Origin: Zea mays
Taxonomy: Eukaryota > Streptophyta > Magnoliopsida > Poales > Poaceae
Direction: 5' to 3'
Assembly (NCBI RefSeq): GCF_902167145.1
Contig: NC_050099.1
Span: 17,250,434 to 17,314,433 of the forward strand
Length of the DNA stretch: 64,000 bases
Position numbers and translations under genes: made by a program. This document shows positions 1 to 11,937 of this stretch, one piece after another. How positions within the stretch are numbered: the stretch's first letter is position 1; each line of letters begins with the position of its first letter. The notes under the pieces were generated by a model. The model was not told where the DNA came from. It worked only from the letters and a program-made list of their open reading frames with translations, and made no database searches.

Positions 1-469
1 ACCCTATTCAAACCGCCCATGCCATTTCGGGCATGCCTGTCATCCCTTACCCCTCTCCCCATCCCCAACAACCTCCTCGTCCAGGTCTCCCGACCACGAT
101 TGTGGAGCTAGCCTTCAACTCCCCATTGCACGTGGACACCCCACTACTCGCCTCATTTTCCACCCCGTACACCCTCGCACCCTGCCTAGCCCCATGGTTC
201 ATTGCACCTCCCTCTTTCCGAGGCATCTGTTGTCCTACCACCGCACTAAGCTCGCCACGCTCGGAGCTGCACTGTCTCGCATCCACATCGCCTTGGTGTC
301 CTTTGGAATAGACGTGCAATGTCTGTGCCTTCGTTCGGAGTCCCACCACACCGACCATCGTGCCCGGAGAACCGTCATCAACAATCATCGTCCACGATGC
401 CACCTCTTTCAGATTCCACTCAAGGTGAGAATCACCCGCCTGCCATTTCCTCCTTCCTTCCCTCCCACA
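1..469. other. Unassigned GC-rich flank
   Basis: C-rich, low-A sequence with short open frames on both strands. None has a recognisable domain or a convincing start context. It could be a decayed transposon or part of an element whose start lies outside the window. I see no LTR end, target duplication or RNA gene here. Confidence 0.4.
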
Positions 470-472
470 TTA

Positions 473-601
473 GGCCCTACTCGGTTATTCCTGTCCCATG
501 TGGATTGGATGGGATTGGAAAAAAAATTATGAAGGATTTTGACTTGTTCGGGATTTAAACCCACGCAATCCATATGGATTGAGAGGAAAACGAATAGGAC
601 C
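473..601. mobile_element. Tourist-like MITE (PIF/Harbinger group), 129 bp
   Basis: The ends form an imperfect terminal inverted repeat of about 35 bp: the left end starts GGCCCTACTCGGTTATTCC and the reverse complement of the right end starts GGTCCTATTCGTTTTCC. Both arms run into a shared ATGTGGATTG/ATATGGATTG core. The 3-bp duplication TTA flanks it at 470-472 and 602-604. Size, end sequence and TTA duplication fit non-autonomous PIF/Harbinger MITEs of grasses. It has no coding capacity and would depend on a transposase in trans. The assignment to Tourist is from established knowledge; the repeat and duplication are visible. Confidence 0.85.
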
Positions 602-604
602 TTA

Positions 605-1175
605 GCATTTCTCCCTTCACGCGGTCACGTCCATGTCGCCGTGTCGTGTCACATAAGCGCATCACCAACGAGCTTCCTTCCCCGTGCTTTGGCCGCGTCT
701 GAGGTTCTTTACATCGTGTAGATGGAGGTAGACGAGGCCCCCTTATAGGCCAGACCCACTTACAGCGTCCCCCTTGCCCCCCTCTCTCCCCTCCTAAGCG
801 CTGCTGACCCCTAGGTCCTCTAGTCAGCGGAGCTGCCACGCCTAGCCGTGCGCCCGTGCGGGCCACTGACCAGTGGGCCCCCACCAACACACCCATCCAG
901 TACGCCACACCTACACCACCGGCCGGATGGCCCGCTCGTCAGTGCAGGCGACACACCACTCCTGCACCCGTGCCTGCGTCGCGGACCCCTAGCCCCACTT
1001 GCGAGTTGCCGCCCTCGCGTGCACTCTCTTTCCCCGATCATGTGTCAGATGCGACATGGCCACACATCGTCGGCCCACGCTCCGACGCCCACACTAGATC
1101 TGCTCCTAGCCTCACTGGATCCATGGGATCCTCCACGCCGTGCCTCTGTGACCCATCGTGTGGTCGACCCGCGTC
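605..1175. other. Unassigned GC-rich segment
   Basis: Continuation of the GC-rich flank, with open frames on both strands (for example 848-1357) that show no domain and are probably chance frames in C-rich DNA. Nothing recognisable is seen. Confidence 0.35.
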
Positions 1176-1573
1176 TGCTTAGGCCCAAAGCGGACCGTCC
1201 GACCCAAAGCACTTATCATTGGTTGCAGCCCTCAGTCACACGACGCCATATAAATATGATTAAGGGACTAACGTGTTTAGCCAATGCTAACACTCGACCA
1301 CAAACCCTAATATACATTCCCATAGGTCCCCATCACCTAGGCATGCGTAGTGACTAGAAGAGCTATGATCTAAGGCTTCGATCCCTGTGATCTCCCCAAC
1401 GGGAACGGGATCAGAGCCACCTACATGTCCTACTAGAGGAGGAGATCCACCACCAACTGGTGACGGGAACCAACCTCTTAGTAGATTAGATCTACTCATC
1501 ATCAAGGTTTTCCTACTACAGATTGGTATCCTAGGGGCTTAGGAATTAATCCTAGGCACCACAAAATCTAACA
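1176..1573 (+). repeat. 5' LTR of the old Copia (start uncertain)
   Basis: From about 1222 onward this matches the 3' LTR at 19966-20424, including the TATAAATATGATTAAGGGAC block and the end CACCACAAAATCTAACA at 1573. Upstream of 1222 the match fades; TGCTTAGG at 1176 is the best candidate for the start TGTTAG. A block of about 107 nt present in the 3' LTR is absent here. TATAAATA at about 1250 is a likely LTR promoter. Confidence 0.65.
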
Positions 1574-1575
1574 AA

Positions 1576-1590
1576 TGGCATCAGAGCCAC
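1576..1590 (+). other. Primer binding site of the old Copia
   Basis: TGGCATCAGAGCCAC starts two bases after the 5' LTR end. It is close to TGGTATCAGAGC, the complement of the initiator methionine tRNA 3' end used by most plant Copia elements. It fixes the plus orientation of the element and the 3' edge of its 5' LTR. Confidence 0.85.
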
Positions 1591-3190
1591 CCTAATATCT
1601 CTAGATCTCCTAATCCTCATTGATTTGAGATCAATAAAGAGGGCTCGGGTTAAGTGATTAGACTCCGTTTTCCTCATCGTCTAATCACCCCGAGCATAGA
1701 TTATATGAAGAAAAGAGAAAGTCAAAAAGTAATCCTCTTAGGTAAGGGTTATCTAAACCCTAAGTTCATGGATCTAACCACAATAGAGACGTAGGGTCTA
1801 GGCTCAAACCGTGGATAGAACCGAGAGAGGAAGTCAGTGGCATAGGGTTAGGGTTTAACAACCTAAAATCTCAAATCATCACCCACATAGGGTCAGGATC
1901 AAGAGATCCGCGATAGATAAATAGAGAACAAGCAGGAACATGCAGTAGGTTAGGGCTAGAAAACTCTAACCTTCCCCAAAATTTGAATGGTTCAAATGCA
2001 CAAGCACTATCCAAACACATAGAAAATATTTTGGGACCGCACAAGTCATAGAAACGCGCACAGAAGCCCAGATCCACGCATTAAAACTCCATCAACTCGA
2101 TCCCAACATTACATTAGTTCACATCTCATACATACATTCATCACAGATAGAGGGCTCGAGTTAGAGGAGTTAGATCTGGGCAAGTTCATAGTAGACGCCA
2201 CAGGGTGTAGTAACTTACCATTGTAGACTGGTAAGAGCACCGACCTGAGTCCCCTCCGACGGCGGTGAGCTGGACCTAAGGGAGCTTGCTCACTGGTGGA
2301 GGGCCCGAGGGCCCCACATTGCATGAGACTTTTGGCCAGCAGAAAATAACAAAGATGAGAGGGCATCGGCTGGGGCCACATCGCCGGAGAACATAGTAGT
2401 AAGGAGTGTTAGACAGGAAAACGACGAGGGTGAAGAAGTGGTCTGATTAGGGTTTCTCCCCCCCCCCCAAATTCTCAGCTTATATAAGTCGGCGCATAGT
2501 AACTCAAGGATTGCGGAGCGTCGGATTACGATCCAGCCACCATGATTGATGCGGGGCGCCGGCCTTGCTGTGATGGGCCAAAAGTGCGGCCAAGGCCTAG
2601 GTTGCGGGCTGGGCGCACTCCCCCTTCCCGCAGGCCACTAGACCGAGTAGGTCAGGCCAAAAGGCTCACACAGGCCAAATGACCTTTTTCCTTTTCTGGA
2701 GAAATGAAATTCGTTTATATATTTCCTAGAAAAAGAAAACAGTAAAAGAAATTAGGGAAATTAGTTGGGAAATTCAAAAAAATTAGAAATAGTTTTCCAA
2801 GATGTAGAAAATTACAAAGGTATTTATGGACTATTTTATTCCGTTGTGTACTTTGTTAATATTTTATGCAATTTTGGTTAATTATGAAACCAACATGGAT
2901 TAATTATAATTTAAATTGCATAGAATTTTGAAATTTTTGTGGTACCAACGTTGTATATTGTTAGCACATTTTGTGCAAGTTTTATGTTTTCTATGTCCAT
3001 CCAACGATGGTTTAGATTTTGGAACTAGAATTTTTGTTTATCAGGCATGGTTATTATTTGACCAACTTTGAATATTTAATTCATGCAAGTTCTTTGATTC
3101 AATATTTTATTCTAGTTGTACTAAATATTTTTTCTATTTTAATTTTGCAAAGGTGTAAACATTGCCATGCTGATTGGCTAGATTACATAG
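1591..3190 (+). other. Long non-coding leader of the old Copia
   Basis: About 1.6 kb between the primer binding site and gag. It contains a run of 11 C at about 2458-2468, a TATATAAG at about 2481 and an AT-rich tail (2690-3190). No protein domain was seen on either strand; the short minus-strand frames at 1871-2077 and 2109-2381 look like chance. The length is unusual for a Copia leader and may hide a further decayed insertion. Confidence 0.5.
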
Positions 3191-4249
3191 ATTAAACTGT
3201 TAGATGGTAGTAATTATCATTCTTAGTGGGAGGATATTGGCATGATAACCCCATCGGGTGAAATAGATTACTCGTTGTGGTTTGAGAAACCAATAGAGTC
3301 CATAGTAGGCACTCCCAACTATTACCACAAGTGGATGCAGTACATCATCGAAATAGTTAAGTGGGAGAGATCAAATACAAGTGTTTAATCATCATCAAGA
3401 GAAGCATCAAGGATCCTCATAAGGGTTTTATACCAGAATGTGAAACTGCCGAAGAGTGCCTTGAGAAGATAACTTCTCTTTTTAAGGGATCCTCCAAGGC
3501 ATATGCATGCTCTCTGATGATGGAGTTTGTCAATGCAAAATACGATGGAAATAGTGTTAGACCATTCATACGGAAGATGATGTTCGTCGTTGCTAAGATA
3601 AACAAACACCTTGGGTCTCTCATGCACGAGGAATTTTTATTGTTCATGATAATGAAGTTTCTACTAAAGGAGTATGAGACATTTCATATCCGGTATAACA
3701 CCAGTGTGACAGATAAGTGGAACATAGACCAACTCATGGAACCGTGTGTCGAGGAGGAAGAAAGATTGAAGCAGAAAGGAGACTCTGTCAACTTTGTTAA
3801 AAAGCAATAACCCAAATAGAACAAGAACTCTAAGAAGAAATTCAAGAGGCAGGTGAAGCATGATCATTGGGCTTGTACCAGCAACAATCAGCCAATGCAA
3901 TCAGGCAGTTTCTCAGTTCCCCTCATACATGCCTCTACTGCAAGAAGACATGGAATTACAAGAGGAAGTGCCTGGAATTCCTACAATATCTTCTAGAGAA
4001 TAGTAAGGACCATGTTACTTTTGTATATGAGTCTTTGTACTTGGAATATCCTAGTTATTCTTGGTGGATTGACTCAGGTGCAACTGTTCATGTTGCTAAT
4101 TCTCTACACGGATTCAGTTCAAGCCGAAGGCTCCCAAAGGGCCAAAGAACAATTAATGTGGCAAACAGAAAGGAAGCAGATCTGGAGGTCGTCGAAGATC
4201 TAGTCTTAGCATTACATGATGATTTTCATTTAGTTTTGAGAGACGTACT
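3191..4249 (+). pseudogene. Copia gag and start of protease, decayed, split by a Sirevirus
   Basis: The frame opens with KLLDGSNYHSW, the typical start of a Copia gag (DUF4219/UBN2 type). It continues through 3361-3810, a helical capsid-like stretch, to a damaged zinc-knuckle region near 3920-3975 (CLYCKKTWNYKRKC). The segment 4060-4249 holds WWIDSGATVHVAN, the aspartic protease active site motif, and ends in LRDV. After the Sirevirus the reading resumes at 13196 with LYVPS, as in intact Copia proteins (DVLYVPSL). Stops and frame changes at 3811 and 3867 show it is dead. The Sirevirus therefore landed inside protease coding sequence. Confidence 0.8.
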
Positions 4250-5508
4250 TGAGAGCACCTAGAGGGGGGGGTGAATAGGTGATCCTGTAAAACTTAAACT
4301 TATAGCCACAAAAACTTGTTAAGTGTTAGCACAATTATTGCCAAGTGGCTAGAGAGGAGTCTCAACAAAACACAGTACCACAAGAGATCAAACACAGAGA
4401 GAACACAGTGGTTTATCCCGTGGTTCGGCCAAGACCAACGCTTGCCTACTCCACGTTGTGGCGTCCCAACGGACGAGGGTTGCAATCAACCCCTCTCAAG
4501 CGGTCCAAAGACCAACTTGAATACCACGGTGTTTTGCTTTGCCTTTCAATATCCCGTTTGCGAGGAATCTCCACAACTTGGAGTCTCTCGCCCTTACACT
4601 TAAGATTCACAAAGAAATACGGAGTAAGGGAGGGAATGAGCAACGCACACAAGACTTCAAAAGATCAGAGCAACACGCACACAAGCAGCAACAAGAGCTC
4701 GCAACACAACTCAAAGAGTTCACAACTCCACAAGAGCTCTATATGCTATCACAATGAAACGAATGCGCGAGATCGATGTCTTGGTGCTTAAGAATGTTGT
4801 AGGAATGCTTGGTGTCTTCCTCCATGCGCCTAGGGGTCCCTTTTATAGCCCCAAGGCAGCTAGGAGCCGTTGAGAACAAATCTGGAAGGCCATCCTTGCC
4901 TTCTGTCGTCGGGCGCACCGGACAGTCCGGTGCACACCGGACACTGTCCGGTGCCCGATTTCTTTCCTTAACAGGCGCAGCCGACCGTTGCCGACCGTTG
5001 CAGATCTGGCGCACCGGACAGTCCGGTGCACAACGGACAGTCCGGTGCCTCCTTCCGACCGTTGGCCAGACCACGTGTCGCGCGCAGATTCCGCGGCCGA
5101 CCGTTGGCTCGGCCGACCGTTGGCTCACCGGACAGTCCGGTGCACACCGGACAGTCCGGTGAATTTTAGCCGTACGCCGTCGGCAAATTCCCGAGAGCGG
5201 CGTCTTCAGGTCGAGGCAGCCTGGCGCATCGGACACTGTCCGGTGCACCACCGGACAGTCCGGTGCCCCAGACCGAAACAACCTGTTGGCTGTACACAGC
5301 CAACATTCTCCTTTTCTTCTTCTCTCTGTTTCTAACACTTAGACAAATATATTAGTACACAAAACCAATGTACTAAGGCTTAGAAACATACCTTTACTTG
5401 TGATTTGCACTTTGTTCATCCATGGGCATAGATTCACATTTAAGCACTTGTGTTGGCACTTAATCACCAAAATACTTAGAAATGGCCCAAAGGCACATTT
5501 CCCTTTCA
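4250..5508 (-). repeat. 3' LTR of the minus-strand Sirevirus
   Basis: Reads TGAAAGGGAAATGTGCC on the minus strand at its start (5508) and ends in GGTGCTCTCA (4250). It contains about eight copies of the 17-19 bp palindrome CACCGGACAGTCCGGTG or CACCGGACACTGTCCGGTG between 4910 and 5270. A TTTTATAGCC box near 4850 is a likely TATA region in LTR orientation. It differs from its partner at only a few sites, several of them CCGG changed to CTGG or CCAG. Confidence 0.92.
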
Positions 5509-6297
5509 ATCTCCCCCTTTTTGGTGATTTATGCCAACACAACATAAAGCAACTAGAACAAGTGCAAAATCACTTCAAATAGAACTCAAATCTATTTTGA
5601 TTCATTTTTGGCATATATGGATCATCCTTTGCCACCACTTGGTTTGTTTTTGCAAATCAAACTCAAATCTCTATCTCTAAGTCAAACACACATGTTGAAG
5701 CATAAAGAGAGTCATTCCAAAAGAGATTGATCAAAGATTTCAAAAACTCCCCCTATTTCCCATAGTCATTACTTCTCCCCACAAGAAACCAACTTTTGAC
5801 AAAAGAGACAATAAGAGAGTTTTGACAAAACAAAAAGCTCTATTTCACTATTTTCAAAATTTCTCAAGTGGTAGCTGATCCATTTATTGCTTTGGCCTTT
5901 ATTTTCTCCCCCTTTGGCATCAAGCACCAAAACGGAATCAACTTTGGCCCTTTAACCCCATTGCCTCACCAAAAATCTCCAATTAAGAGCAAATGGCAAT
6001 AAGAGTTCATTAGATGGACTTGGAATAAGTTACCTTCTCATCGGAGTGCAGTGGAAGTCTTTCATGGTCCAAGTCCACCTTTTCCCTTTCAATCCTCCTT
6101 CGAGACTAAATCAAGCAAACTCAAGCATATGGTTAGTCTCAAAGGGTCAAGTTGTAACACATCTCCCCCTAAACATGTGCATCACTTTGCAACGGACTTG
6201 TGAGGTCCAGGGAGTGTTTGTACAACTTGAGCACCTCAATAAACAACAAAATGCAGAAAGAACATGATCAAAGGCATAAACACATGTATGCTACAAT
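5509..6297 (-). other. 3' untranslated region with repeated polypurine tracts
   Basis: On the minus strand several G-rich polypurine runs occur: AAAAAGGGGGAGAT next to the LTR (5509-5522), AAAGGGGGAGAA near 5908-5920, and GGGGGAGAT near 6162-6170. Sireviruses are known for such multiple polypurine tracts. No coding sequence follows the pol stop at 6298. Confidence 0.75.
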
Positions 6298-9200
6298 TCA
6301 ATCCAAGTTCCGCGAATCTAAGACATTTAGCTCACTACGCAGCCTGCAAAAGGTCTTCTCATCTAGAGGCTTGGTAAAGATATCGGCTAGCTGGTTCTCG
6401 GTGCTAACATAAAACACTTCGATATCCCCCTTTTGCTGGTGGTCTCTCAAAAAGTGATGCCGGATGTCTATGTGCTTTGTGCGGCTGTGCTCAACAGGAT
6501 TTTCCGCCATGCGGATAGCACTCTCATTATCACATAGGAGTGGGACTTTGCTCAGATTGTAGCCAAAGTCCCTGAGGGTTTGCCTCATCCAAAGTAGTTG
6601 CGCGCAACACTGTCCTGCGGCAACATACTCGGCCTCAGCGGTGGATAGGGCAACGGAGGTTTGTTTCTTAGAATTCCATGACACCAGGGACCTTCCTAAG
6701 AATTGGCACGTCCCCGATGTGCTCTTCCTATCGACCTTACATCCAGCATAGTCGGAATCTGAGTATCCAACCAAGTCAAAGGTAGACCCCTTTGGATACC
6801 AGAGCCCAAAGCAAGGCGTAGCAACTAAATATCTAAGAATTCGCTTCACCGCCACTAAGTGACACTCCTTAGGATCGGATTGAAATCTAGCACACATGCA
6901 TACGCTAAGCATAATATCCGGTCTACTAGCACATAAATAAAGCAAAGAACCTATCATGGACCGGTATGCTTTTTGATCAACGGACTTACCTCCTTTGTTG
7001 AGGTCGGTGTGTCCGTCGGTTCCCATCGGAGTCTTTGCGGGCTTGGCGTCCTTCATCCCAAACCGCTTTAGCAGATCTTGCGTGTACTTCGTTTGGGAGA
7101 TGAAGGTGCCGTCCTTGAGTTGCTTCACTTGGAACCCAAGGAAGTAGTTCAACTCGCCCATCATCGACATCTCGAATTTCTGTGTCATCACCCTGCTAAA
7201 CTCTTCACAAGACTTTTGGTTAGTGGAACCAAATATTATGTCATCGACAAAAATTTGGCACACAAACAAATCACCATCACATGTCTTTGTAAAAAGAGTT
7301 GGATCGGCTTTCCCAACCTTGAAAGCATTAACAATTAGAAAGTCTCTAAGGCATTCATACCATGCTCTCGGGGCTTGCTTAAGTCCATAGAGCGCCTTAG
7401 AGAGCTTACACACATGGTCGGGGTACCGTTCATCCTCGAAGCCAGGGGGTTGCTCCACGTACACCTCCTCCTTGATTGGCCCGTTGAGGAAAGCGCTCTT
7501 GACATCCATTTGGAACAACCTGAAAGAATGGTGAGCGGCATATGCTAGCAGGATACGAATTGATTCTAGCCTAGCCACAGGAGCAAAAGTCTCCTCAAAG
7601 TCCAAACCTGCGACTTGGGCATAACCTTTTGCCACAAGTCGAGCCTTGTTCCTTGTCACCACTCCGTGCTCGTCCTGTTTGTTGCGGAACACCCACTTGG
7701 TTCCCACAACATTTTGCTTCGGACGAGGCACCAGTGTCCAAACTTCATTCCTCTTGAAGTTATTGAGCTCCTCTTGCATGGCCAACACCCAGTCCGGATC
7801 TAGCAAGGCCTCCTCTACCCTGAAAGGCTCAATAGAAGAGACAAAGGAGTAATGCTCACAAAAATTAACTAATCGAGATCGAGTAGTTACTCCCTTGCTA
7901 ATGTCACCCAGAATTTGGTCGACGGGATGATCCCTTTGAATCATTGCTCAAACTTGGGTTGGAGGTGCTGGTTCCGCTTCTTCCTCCATCACATGATCAT
8001 CTTGTGCTCCCCCTTGATCACACGCCTCCTGTTGATGAACCTGTTCATCGTCTTGAGTTGGGGGATGCACCATTGTTGAGGAAGAAGGTTGATCTTGTTC
8101 ATCTTGTTCCTGTGGCCGAACTTCTCCAATCGCCATGGTTCATATAGCGGCCGTCGGAACATCTTCTTCATCTACATCATCACAATCAACAACTTGCTCT
8201 CTTGGAGAGCCATTAGTCTCATCAAATACAACGTCGCTAGAGACTTCAACCAAACCCGATGATTTGTTGAAGACTCTATACGCCTTTGTATTTGAGTCAT
8301 AACCTAACAAAAACCCTTCTACAGCTTTGGGAGCAAATTTAGAATTTCTACCCTTCTTCACTAGAATGTAGCACTTGCTCCCAAATACACGAAAGTAGGA
8401 TACATTGGGTTTGTTACCGGTTAGTAGCTCATACGACGTCTTCTTGAGGAGGCGATGAAGGTAGACCCTGTTGATGGCGTGGCAAGCCGTGTTTACGGCT
8501 TCCGTCCAAAAGTACTCGGGGGTCTTGAACTCTCCTAGCATCGTCCTCGCCATGTCGATGAGCGTCCTGTTCTTCCTCTCTACCACACCATTTTGCTGTG
8601 GTGTGTAGGGAGCGGAGAACTCGTGCTTGATCCCTTCCTCTTCAAGGAACTCCTCCACTTGAAGGTTCTTGAACTCGGACCCGTTGTCGCTCCTTATCTT
8701 CTTCACCTTGAGCTCAAACTCATTTTGAGCTCTCCTGAGGAAACGCTTGAGGGTCCCTTGGGTTTCAGACTTATCCTGCAAAAAGAACACCCAAGTGAAG
8801 CGGGAAAAGTCATCAACAATAACTAGACCATACTTACTCCCTCCTATGCTCAGATAGGCGACGGGTCCGAAGAGGTCCATATGCAGCAGCTCCAGAGGTC
8901 TTGAGGTGGTCATCACATTCTTGCTGTGATGCGCTCCTCCCACCTGTTTACCTGCTTGACAAGCTACACAAGGTCTATCTTTTTCGAATTGCACGTTAGT
9001 CAAACCTATCACATGTTCTCCCTTTAGAAGCTTGTGAAGGTTCTTCATCCCTACATGTGCTAAGCGGCGATGCCACAGCCAGCCCATGCTAGTCTTAGCT
9101 ATTAAGCATGCATCTAGACCGGCCTCTTCTTTTGCAAAATCAACTAAATAAAGTTTGCCGTCTAATACACCCTTAAAAGCTAGTGAACCATCACTTCTTC

Positions 9201-9504
9201 TAAAGACAGACACATCTACATTTGTAAAAAGACAATTATATCCCATATTGCATAATTGACTTACAGATAATAAATTATATCCCAAAGACTCAACTAAAAA
9301 CACATTAGAAATTGAGTGCTCATTAGAAATTGCAATTTTACCTAACCCTTTTACCTTGCCTTGATTCCCATCACCGAATATGATTGAATCTTGGGAATCC
9401 TTATTCTTGACGTAGGAGGTGAACATCTTCTTCTCCCCCGTCATATGGTTTGTGCATCCGCTGTCGATAATCCAGCTTGAACCCCCGGATGCATAAACCT
9501 GCAG
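6298..9504 (-). pseudogene. pol: Sirevirus pol polyprotein with two nonsense codons
   Basis: In N to C order the frame carries the protease site WIIDSGCTNHMTG (about 9470), the GAG-pre-integrase zinc region (HRRLAHVGMKNLH), integrase with DLFGP, SDNGSEF and YTPQQNGVVERKNR, reverse transcriptase with [11 protein letters not shown] and FVDDIIFGS, and RNase H with YSDSDYAGC and AEAEYVAAG. It ends at 6298. TGA codons at 8140-8142 and 7948-7950 interrupt it in the linker between integrase and reverse transcriptase. The sister element at 53271 has CGA at both sites. Apart from these stops the frame is continuous, so the protein was active recently. It copies and integrates the element in cytoplasmic particles and the nucleus. 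Confidence 0.92.
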
Positions 9505-9511
9505 GGCAAAT

Positions 9512-11887
9512 TTAGGCTTGGGACTTAGGTACCCAACTCATGTTGGGTCCTACAAGGTTAGTGCAAATATCCTTAGGGACCCAAATGCAAGTTTTGTCTC
9601 CCTTGCATTTTGCCCCTAACTTCCTAGCAACAATTTTCTTATCCTTTCTACAAATAACAAAGGAAGCATTTAAAGCACAATAAATTGTAGAAGGTTCATT
9701 CACTACTTTCCTAGGAGCATGAATAATATTCTTTCTAGGCATAGCATTTTTCCTAGACATATTTCTACCATGCATACAGGAAGAACTAGAAGCAAACATG
9801 GCATGTGAGTTAAAATCATCATAAGCATTATAACTCCTATAAGCATTTCTAGTTTGTCTCCTATCATGATATATAAAAGCATGATTCCTTTTAGTTCTAC
9901 TTGCCATAGGGGCCTTCCCTTTCTCCTTGGCGGAGATGGGAGCCTTATGGCTTGTTAAGTTCTTGGCTTCCCTCTTGAAGCCAAGCCCATCCTTAATTGA
10001 GGGGTGTCTACCAACCGTGTAGGCATCCCTAGCAAATTTTAGTTTCTCAAAGTCACTTTTGCTAGTATTAAGTTGGGCATTAAGACTAGCTACCTCTTCA
10101 TTTAATTTAGAAATGCAAACTAGGTGTTCACTACAAGCATCAACATCGAAATTTTTACACCTAGTGCAAATCTCAACATGTTCTACACAAGAATTAGATT
10201 TACTAGCTACTTCTAGTTTAGCATTTAAGTCATCATTAACACTCTTTAAAGTAGCAATGGTTTCATGACAAGAAGATAGTTCACTAGAAAGCACTTCATT
10301 TCTTTTAACTTCTAACGCATAAGCTTTTTGTGCCTCTACAAATTTGTCATGCTCTTCATACAACAAATCCTCTTGCTTTTCTAAAAGCACATTCTTATCA
10401 TTCAAGGCATCAATCAATTCATTAATTTTGTCTACCTTGGTTCTATCCAGGCCCTTAAACAGACATGAGTAATCTACTTCATCCTCATCACTAGATTCGT
10501 CCTCACTTGAAGAAGCATAGGTAGAGTTCTGAGTACATACCTTCTTCTCCCTTGCCATAAGGCATGTGTGACGCTCGTTGGGGAAGAGAGATGACTTGTT
10601 GAAGGCGGTGGCGGCGAGTCCTTCATTATCGGAGTCGGAGGAGGAGCAGTCCGAGTCCCACTCTTTGCCTAGATGCGCCTCGCCCTTGGCCTTCTTGTAA
10701 TGCTTCTTCTTTTCCCTCTTGTCCCCTTTTTCCTGGTCACTTTCATTATCGGGACAGTTAGCAATGAAATGACCGATCTTACCACATTTGAAGCATGAGC
10801 GCTTCTCCTTTGTCTTGGTCTTGCTTGGCTGTCCCTTGCGACCTTTAAGCGCCGTCTTGAAGCGCTTAATGATGAGGGCCATCTCCTCATTATTTAGCCC
10901 GGCCGCCTCAACTTGCGCCACCTTGCTTGGTAGCGCCTCCTTGCTCCTCGTTGCCTTGAGAGCAATGGGTTGAGGCTCATGGATAGGACCGTTCAACGCG
11001 TCGTCCACGTATCTTGCCTCCTTGATCATCATTCACCCGCTTACGAACTTCCCAAGAACTTCTTCGGGCAACATTTTGGTGTACCTGGGATTCTCACAAA
11101 TATTATTCACCAAATGAGGATCAAGAACGGTAAAGGACCTTAGCATTAGGCGGACGACGTCGTGGTCCGTCCATCGCGTGCTTCCATAGCTTCTTATCTT
11201 GTTGACAAGGGTTTTGAGCCGGTTGTATGTTTGGGTTGGCTCCTCCCCCCTTATCATAGCGAATCTCCCAAGTTCGCCCTCCACCAATTCCATCTTGGTG
11301 AGCATGGTGACGTCGTTGCCCTCGTGAGAGATCTTGAGGGTGTCCCATATCTGCTTGGCATTGTCCAAGCCGCTCACCTTATTGTATTCTTCCCTGCACA
11401 AAGATGCTAAGAGAACAGTAGTAGCTTGTGCATTTCTATGGATTTGTTCATTTATAAGCATAGGACTATCCGAGCTATCAAATTTCATTCCATTCTCTAC
11501 AATCTCCCATATGCTTGGATGGAGAGAGAATAAGTGACTACACATTTTGTGACTCCAAAATCCGTAGTCCTCCCCATCGAAGTGTGGAGGTTTGCCAAGA
11601 GGAATGGAAAGCAAATGCGAATTCGAATTATGTGGAATACGAGAATAGTCAAATGAAAAGTTCGAATTGACCGTCTTCCTATAGTCGTTGTCGTCGTCCT
11701 TTTGGGAAGAGGAAGATTCGTCGCTGTCGTAGTAGACAATCTCCTTGATGCGCCTTGTCTTCTTCTTCTTCCCATCTTTTCGTCTATGGCCTGAGCCCGA
11801 GTCGTTGGACTTGTCATCCTTTGGCTCATTGACGAAGGACTCCTCCTCCTTGTCGTTGATCACGATTCCCTTCCCCTTAGGATCCAT
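9512..11887 (-). pseudogene. gag: Sirevirus gag with one nonsense codon
   Basis: Starts at ATG 11887 just after the primer binding region, with a charged N-terminus rich in K, D and S, then a UBN2-type capsid domain. The zinc knuckle CFKCGKIGHFIANC is near 10760-10800, followed by an acidic and serine-rich stretch and a long coiled-coil-like region, ending SWVPKSQA at 9512. TGA at 11033-11035 splits it into 284 and 506 residues; the sister element reads CGA there. The uninterrupted frame would match the 799-residue gag of that sister in layout. It forms the particle shell and binds RNA. Pol follows in a different frame. Confidence 0.92.
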
Positions 11888-11937
11888 CTCTTCGGGCGGT
11901 TAGTCCCTTTCTTGAAGAGAACGGCTCCGATACCAAT
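11888..11937 (-). other. Primer binding site and short leader of the Sirevirus
   Basis: On the minus strand the LTR end CTCTCA is followed by AT and TGGTATCGGAGCC, resembling the complement of initiator methionine tRNA. The gag ATG comes only 50 bp after the LTR. Confidence 0.85.

Noticed and set aside
33..1357. Overlapping open frames on both strands in the first 1.4 kb
   Set aside because: C-rich DNA lowers stop frequency; proline/histidine-rich products with no domain.
4910..5270. Regular CACCGGACAGTCCGGTG repeats as a possible CRISPR array
   Set aside because: Units are palindromes of 17-19 bp with irregular spacing, inside plant LTRs, with no cas genes.
4739..5338. A 199-codon minus-strand open frame, repeated at 12426-13025, and similar cysteine/arginine-rich frames in the LTRs at 53271 and 60926
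   Set aside because: They lie wholly in LTRs and are made by the CACCGGAC palindromes. No domain, and the frame breaks in other LTR copies.
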